Below, in pieces: positions 60,179 to 64,000 of a stretch of DNA of 64,000 nucleotides. Under the pieces are notes generated by a model, which did not search any database, was not told where the DNA came from, and worked only from the letters and a program-made list of their open reading frames with translations. Every line of letters starts with the position of its first letter. The first letter of the stretch is position 1. The position numbers were made by a program, and so were the translations under genes. Source of the DNA: Methylocystis sp. Sn-Cys (GTDB lineage Bacteria > Pseudomonadota > Alphaproteobacteria > Rhizobiales > Beijerinckiaceae); the NCBI RefSeq assembly GCF_016745395.1, contig NZ_JAERVJ010000002.1, forward strand, positions 310,001 through 374,000, given 5' to 3'.

Positions 60179-61057
60179 ATGACGATCCCCGAAATATGTG
60201 ACACCCTTTGCCCTATGACCCTGCTCCGCGCGCTTTACGCCGCCTATCTCAAATTCAACGACGACGACGGCTGGGCGATCGCGAGCCATATCGCGCTCTC
60301 GATCCTCACCTCGCTTTTTCCTTTTCTCATTTTCGTCACGGCGCTCGCCGGCTTCTTCGGTCTGAAGAGCGAGGCCGACGCGGCCACCACTCTTATCTTC
60401 GAGAACTGGCCGCCGAATATCGCCGAGCCCATCGCCGCCGAAATCCGCAATGTCGTCACCCGGCCGCGCGGTGGGCTGCTCACCGTCGGCGCGCTTCTTG
60501 CCATTTTCTTCTCGTCGAGCGGCGTCGAGTCGCTGCGCATCGCGCTGAACCGCGCCTATAATCAGCGCGACCAGCGGCCCTGGTGGCTGTTGCGCCTGGA
60601 ATCGATTCTCTACGTCTTCCTCGGCGCCGCCTCGCTGCTCGCCATCGCTTTTCTCATGGTGCTGGCGCCGCTTGCCCGCGCGCTCGCCGAAAAACACGCC
60701 CCCGGCCTGATGCGGGAGCTCGAGCCGCTCTATGGGCCGGTGCGCTATGGCGTCACATCCTCGGTCGTCGGCGTCGGCGTGCTGGGCGCGCATATTTTGC
60801 TGCCGGCGGGGCGCCCGCGGCTTCTCGACCTCGCGCCCGGCTTCGCGCTGACGCTGCTCGCCTCCCTCGCCTTCGGCGCGGGCTTTGGGGCCTATCTCGC
60901 GAGATTTGCGATCAATTACGTTTCAACCTATGCGGGTCTCGCCTCGATTATGATGGCGATCGTCTTCCTGCAGACCCTGGCGGTGATCTTCATTTATGGG
61001 GCCGAGCTGAACCAGGCGACCGCAAGATCGGGCGAACGGATGCAACCTGAGGGTTAA
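60179..61057 (+). CDS. YihY/BrkB family membrane protein
   Basis: A 292-residue protein with six membrane segments, started at ATG 60179 (60215 is an alternative, 12 codons on). 'DDDGWAIASHIALSILTSLFPFLIF', split across about 25-49, 'FFSSSGVESLRIALNRAYN' and 'SIMMAIVFLQTLAVIFIYGAELN' are family signatures. Often called 'ribonuclease BN' in error; actual role unknown, envelope-related. A strong terminator follows. Confidence 0.9.
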   Translation: MTIPEICDTLCPMTLLRALYAAYLKFNDDDGWAIASHIALSILTSLFPFLIFVTALAGFFGLKSEADAATTLIFENWPPNIAEPIAAEIRNVVTRPRGGLLTVGALLAIFFSSSGVESLRIALNRAYNQRDQRPWWLLRLESILYVFLGAASLLAIAFLMVLAPLARALAEKHAPGLMRELEPLYGPVRYGVTSSVVGVGVLGAHILLPAGRPRLLDLAPGFALTLLASLAFGAGFGAYLARFAINYVSTYAGLASIMMAIVFLQTLAVIFIYGAELNQATARSGERMQPEG

Positions 61058-61081
61058 GCGCCTCTTAACCCAGCTTTTTTA
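61051..61081 (+). terminator. Rho-independent terminator after the YihY gene
   Basis: Perfect 8-pair stem GGGTTAAG (61051-61058) / CTTAACCC (61064-61071), 5-base loop, then AGC and a run of six T (61075-61080). The stop codon TAA lies inside the left stem. Confidence 0.85.
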
Positions 61082-61141
61082 CCCTCGCCGAGAGTCGGCG
61101 CGCCGCAATGGCCGCGCCGCGCCACGCGGGCTTCTGGTGAC

Positions 61142-63688
61142 ATGCGCAGCCATAGATTTGGTCTCTTCCCCGAACAGCTCCGCGAATTCACCGCCCATCG
61201 CCTTGCCGAGGCGGCCGGGGCCTTGATGCTGGCCTGCGCCTGCGCCGCGACCGTGGCGCTGGTGAGCTGGTCGGCGCGCGATCCCTCGCTCAACCATGCG
61301 ACCGGCGGCCATGTCCGGAATCTTCTCGGACATCCCGGCGCGATCGTCGCCGATCTGCTCATGCAGCTCTTGGGCCTCGGCGCGGTCGCCGTGATCCTGC
61401 CGCTCGCGGCGCAGGGGCTGCGCATCATCAAGCGCCGCCGCATCGAGCGCGCGCCGCTGCGGCTCGGCCTGTGGATCGCCGGCATTTTCGCAACCGCCGC
61501 GACAGCTTCCTTCCTGCCGCCGACCGACCGCTGGCCCCTGCCGACGGGGCTCGGCGGCGTCGCCGGCGACGCCATTCTCGCCGTGCCGCGCGCCATTTCC
61601 GCGGGCTCCGGTTCCGTCATGGCGATCTTCGGCGTCGCCGCCGCCTTTGTCGCCATTCTCTCGGTGAGCGGCGCGGCGGGTCTCGGCTTCGAGAGCCAAA
61701 ACGACATCCGTGAAGAAGCTTTCGACGAGCAAGCCCCCGCCGCCTACGCCGAGGATGACGAGGATCGGGCTGGAGAGCCGGGCTTCGCGCTGATCTCGCT
61801 CGGCGCGCTGATCCATACCGGGCTGACGCTGAAATGCTGGGCTGTGCGGCTCTTTGCAAAGCTGCGCGCCCGCGCGGCGGCGCCCGCGACGGAAAAACCC
61901 GCCCCTGCGCATCCGCGCGTCGAGCCGACCTTCGACGACGTCGAGACCTATCCGACTTTCACGCGCCGCGCGCGCCCGCTCGATGAAGACGAGGAAGATG
62001 CGCGCCCTGCCGCCGCAGCCCGCGCGCCTGCGCCGACCCCACGGCAGCAGGCCGGCGCCCGCCCGGCGGAAGCGCCCGCCGCCCCCGCCCCGAAGCGCGT
62101 CAGCCGCGAGCCCACGCGGGCGCCCACCCACGCCACGCCGGAAGCCTACGAATATCCGGAGCTCCAGCTCCTCGCCGAGCCCAAGAACAAGGGCGGGGCC
62201 GTCACTGTTTCCGAGGATATTCTCGAATCCAACGCCCGCGTGCTTGAAGGGGTGCTCGAAGACTTCTCGGTGCGCGGCGAGATCATCAATGTCCGCCCCG
62301 GCCCGGTGGTCACGCTTTACGAGCTGGAGCCCGCGCCAGGCATCAAATCCTCGCGCGTCATCGGCCTCGCCGACGACATCGCTCGCTCCATGTCGGCGGT
62401 CTCGGCCCGCGTCGCCGTCGTGCCGGGCCGCAACGCCATCGGCATCGAGCTGCCCAACCAGCGCCGCGAGACGGTCTTTCTGCGCGAGATCGTCGCCAGC
62501 GACGATTTCCTGCACTCCAAGCACAAGCTCGCCATCGCGCTCGGCAAGACGATCGGCGGCGAGCCGGTGATCGTCGATCTCGCCCGCATGCCGCATCTGC
62601 TCGTCGCCGGCACCACCGGCTCGGGCAAATCGGTCGCCATCAACACCATGATCCTGTCGCTGCTCTATCGGCTGAAGCCCGAGGAGTGCCGGCTCATCAT
62701 GGTCGATCCGAAGATGCTGGAGCTCTCGGTCTACGACAACATCCCCCACCTGCTGACGCCCGTCGTTACCGACCCGAAGAAGGCGGTGGTCGCGCTCAAA
62801 TGGGCGGTGCGCGAGATGGAGGACCGCTACAAGAAGATGTCGAAGGTCGGCGTGCGCAATATCGACGGCTTCAACGCCCGCGTCGCCGAAGCGCAGGCCA
62901 AGGGCGAGATCATCACCCGCACCGTGCAGACGGGCTTCGACCGCGAGACCGGCGAAGCGATCTTCGAGCATGAGGAGATGGACCTCTCCGCCCTGCCCTA
63001 TATCGTCGTCATCGTCGACGAAATGGCCGATTTGATGCTCGTCGCCGGCAAGGACATCGAAGGCGCGATCCAGCGCCTGGCGCAAATGGCCCGCGCCGCC
63101 GGCATCCATCTCATCATGGCGACGCAGCGCCCCTCGGTCGACGTCATCACCGGCACGATCAAGGCGAACTTCCCGACGCGCATCTCCTTCCAGGTGACGT
63201 CCAAGATCGACAGCCGCACCATTCTCGGCGAGCAAGGCGCCGAGCAGCTCCTGGGCCAGGGCGACATGCTTTACATGGCGGGCGGCGGCCGCATCTCGCG
63301 CGTACACGGGCCGTTCGTGTCGGACGCCGAGGTCGAGCATGTGGTGGCGCATCTGAAAGCCCAGGGCGCGCCGCAATATCTCGACAACATCACCTCGGAG
63401 GACGACGAAGGCGGCGAGGACGGCGAGGCGCCGACGCCCGGCTCCATGGACGCCGAAGAAGGCGGCGACCTCTACGACCGCGCCGTCAATATCGTGCTGC
63501 GCGACAAGAAATGCTCGACGAGCTACATCCAGCGGCGTCTGTCGGTGGGCTACAACAAGGCCGCCTCGCTCGTGGAGCGCATGGAGAAGGAAGGCGTGGT
63601 GTCCGCCCCGAACCATGCGGGCAAGCGCGAGATTTTGGTGGGCGGCGGCGTGGATCGCGGGGCGTTCGATATAGAGGCGGCGGAGTAA
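61142..63688 (+). CDS. ftsK: DNA translocase FtsK
   Basis: An 848-residue division translocase. Four membrane segments in the first 190 residues ('[20 protein letters not shown]' and others), an Ala/Pro/acidic linker (about 200-340), then the RecA-like motor with Walker A 'GTTGSGKS' (490-497), Walker B '[15 protein letters not shown]', and the C-terminal winged-helix gamma domain ('[20 protein letters not shown]') that reads KOPS sequences. Acts at the septum in chromosome-dimer resolution. Confidence 0.96.
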   Translation: MRSHRFGLFPEQLREFTAHRLAEAAGALMLACACAATVALVSWSARDPSLNHATGGHVRNLLGHPGAIVADLLMQLLGLGAVAVILPLAAQGLRIIKRRRIERAPLRLGLWIAGIFATAATASFLPPTDRWPLPTGLGGVAGDAILAVPRAISAGSGSVMAIFGVAAAFVAILSVSGAAGLGFESQNDIREEAFDEQAPAAYAEDDEDRAGEPGFALISLGALIHTGLTLKCWAVRLFAKLRARAAAPATEKPAPAHPRVEPTFDDVETYPTFTRRARPLDEDEEDARPAAAARAPAPTPRQQAGARPAEAPAAPAPKRVSREPTRAPTHATPEAYEYPELQLLAEPKNKGGAVTVSEDILESNARVLEGVLEDFSVRGEIINVRPGPVVTLYELEPAPGIKSSRVIGLADDIARSMSAVSARVAVVPGRNAIGIELPNQRRETVFLREIVASDDFLHSKHKLAIALGKTIGGEPVIVDLARMPHLLVAGTTGSGKSVAINTMILSLLYRLKPEECRLIMVDPKMLELSVYDNIPHLLTPVVTDPKKAVVALKWAVREMEDRYKKMSKVGVRNIDGFNARVAEAQAKGEIITRTVQTGFDRETGEAIFEHEEMDLSALPYIVVIVDEMADLMLVAGKDIEGAIQRLAQMARAAGIHLIMATQRPSVDVITGTIKANFPTRISFQVTSKIDSRTILGEQGAEQLLGQGDMLYMAGGGRISRVHGPFVSDAEVEHVVAHLKAQGAPQYLDNITSEDDEGGEDGEAPTPGSMDAEEGGDLYDRAVNIVLRDKKCSTSYIQRRLSVGYNKAASLVERMEKEGVVSAPNHAGKREILVGGGVDRGAFDIEAAE

Positions 63689-63693
63689 GGCTG

Positions 63694-63720
63694 GCTATTT
63701 TAGCGAAAATAGCTATTTTA
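63694..63720. promoter_or_regulatory. AT palindrome before the Phd-type antitoxin (operator or terminator)
   Basis: GCTATTTT (63694-63701) and AAAATAGC (63706-63713) form a perfect 8-pair inverted repeat around AGCG, and a further GCTATTTT starts at 63712. It follows the ftsK stop by 6 bp and precedes the antitoxin start by 30 bp. As DNA it fits a Phd/YefM operator, as RNA a weak terminator for ftsK. Confidence 0.5.
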
Positions 63721-63746
63721 TCCGTTAGACGCCTCGGATAACGCCC

Positions 63747-64000
63747 GTGAAATCCTACACACTCTCGGAACTCAAGAACCACACCGGCAAAATCGTAGAC
63801 GCAGCGATAAAGGAGCCGGTCAGCCTGACCAAGCACGGCGTCCCCGCGCTGGTGCTGATGAGCCAGGAGGAGTTCGACCGCTGGCGCGAGGCCGCCGATC
63901 CTCGCCGCGCCTACCTGCTTTCGGAATTGCCTGCAGAGGCCGCCGAATATCTGGCCTCCTCTCTCGAAGCGGTGACCGCGTCAAACTACGATGAGCAATA
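63747..64000 (+). CDS. Phd/YefM-type antitoxin (partial or ends at window edge)
   Basis: From GTG 63747 the frame reads to the right edge, 84 codons plus 'TA', which may be the start of a stop codon. 'KSYTLSELKNHTGKIVDAA' and 'PVSLTKHGVPALVLMSQEEF' match the Phd/YefM antitoxin DNA-binding domain; the tail is 'LPAEAAEYLASSLEAV'. An ATG in another frame (63990) could begin the toxin, overlapping by a few bases as usual. Toxin lies outside the window. Confidence 0.8.
   Translation, partial: MKSYTLSELKNHTGKIVDAAIKEPVSLTKHGVPALVLMSQEEFDRWREAADPRRAYLLSELPAEAAEYLASSLEAVTASNYDEQ

Noticed and set aside
61079-63616. Long minus-strand frame opposite ftsK
   Set aside because: Shadow; ftsK has complete motor motifs on the plus strand.

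Overview
The window is about 65% GC and looks like the chromosome of an alphaproteobacterium of the Hyphomicrobiales (Rhizobiales). The support is the folE-hisI-IscU-like block, an IalB-family protein, a PAS_5/PilZ pair, DUF2267-like proteins, an HWE-type kinase and several families of GC-rich palindromic repeats between genes. Repeat style and gene content would fit a Methylocystis/Methylosinus-type bacterium, but no methane-oxidation gene lies here, so the genus is inference. No tRNA, rRNA, CRISPR array, intact insertion sequence or prophage was seen.

Layout. 0-5 kb: a minus-strand DoxX / nitroreductase / TPR group, an orphan acyl-carrier-like protein whose phosphopantetheine serine is replaced by proline, a frameshifted Uma2 nuclease, and ilvD. 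5-9.3 kb: a hybrid histidine kinase and a chemoreceptor. 9.3-13.8 kb: gpsA and tsaD, often adjacent in relatives, are separated by three small secreted-protein genes (two are tandem duplicates with duplicated leaders and downstream hairpins) and a secreted phospholipase-D-type enzyme. 13.9-24.4 kb: SDR, TetR, membrane proteins, a ceramidase-like protein, DUF2267-like/DUF4424 trio, lysC, ubiG, ialB, ppk2. 24.6-35.6 kb: M3 peptidase, PilZ and PAS_5 proteins, rhomboid, CBS, patatin, an orphan phage DUF2190 gene, MntP-like exporter, folE-hisI, IscU-like scaffold.

35.7-48.5 kb: the conserved alphaproteobacterial module ruvC-ruvA-ruvB-ybgC-tolQ-tolR-tolA-tolB is present in order but interrupted by secreted proteins, a second Uma2 gene, a PepSY protein, a ParDE-like toxin-antitoxin pair and a PstS-like binding protein. 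pal and cpoB do not follow tolB. 48.6-64 kb: ung, a frameshifted glutathione S-transferase coupled to a ChaA-like antiporter, a 1.2-kb stretch without a supported gene but rich in perfect hairpins (candidate structured RNA), uvrC, a copper nitrite reductase carrying an extra N-terminal cupredoxin domain, a divergent methyltransferase/XRE pair with a probable leaderless promoter, an HWE kinase with its response regulator, a YihY protein, ftsK, and the start of a Phd-type antitoxin at the right edge.

Housekeeping roles covered: amino-acid synthesis (ilvD, lysC, hisI), folate/queuosine precursor (folE), phospholipid precursor (gpsA), tRNA modification (tsaD), ubiquinone (ubiG), recombination and repair (ruvABC, ung, uvrC), envelope integrity and division (tol, ftsK). 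The accessory material sits between these as single genes or small cassettes, usually next to palindromic repeats. Two genes carry single-base frameshifts that may be real or may be assembly errors.
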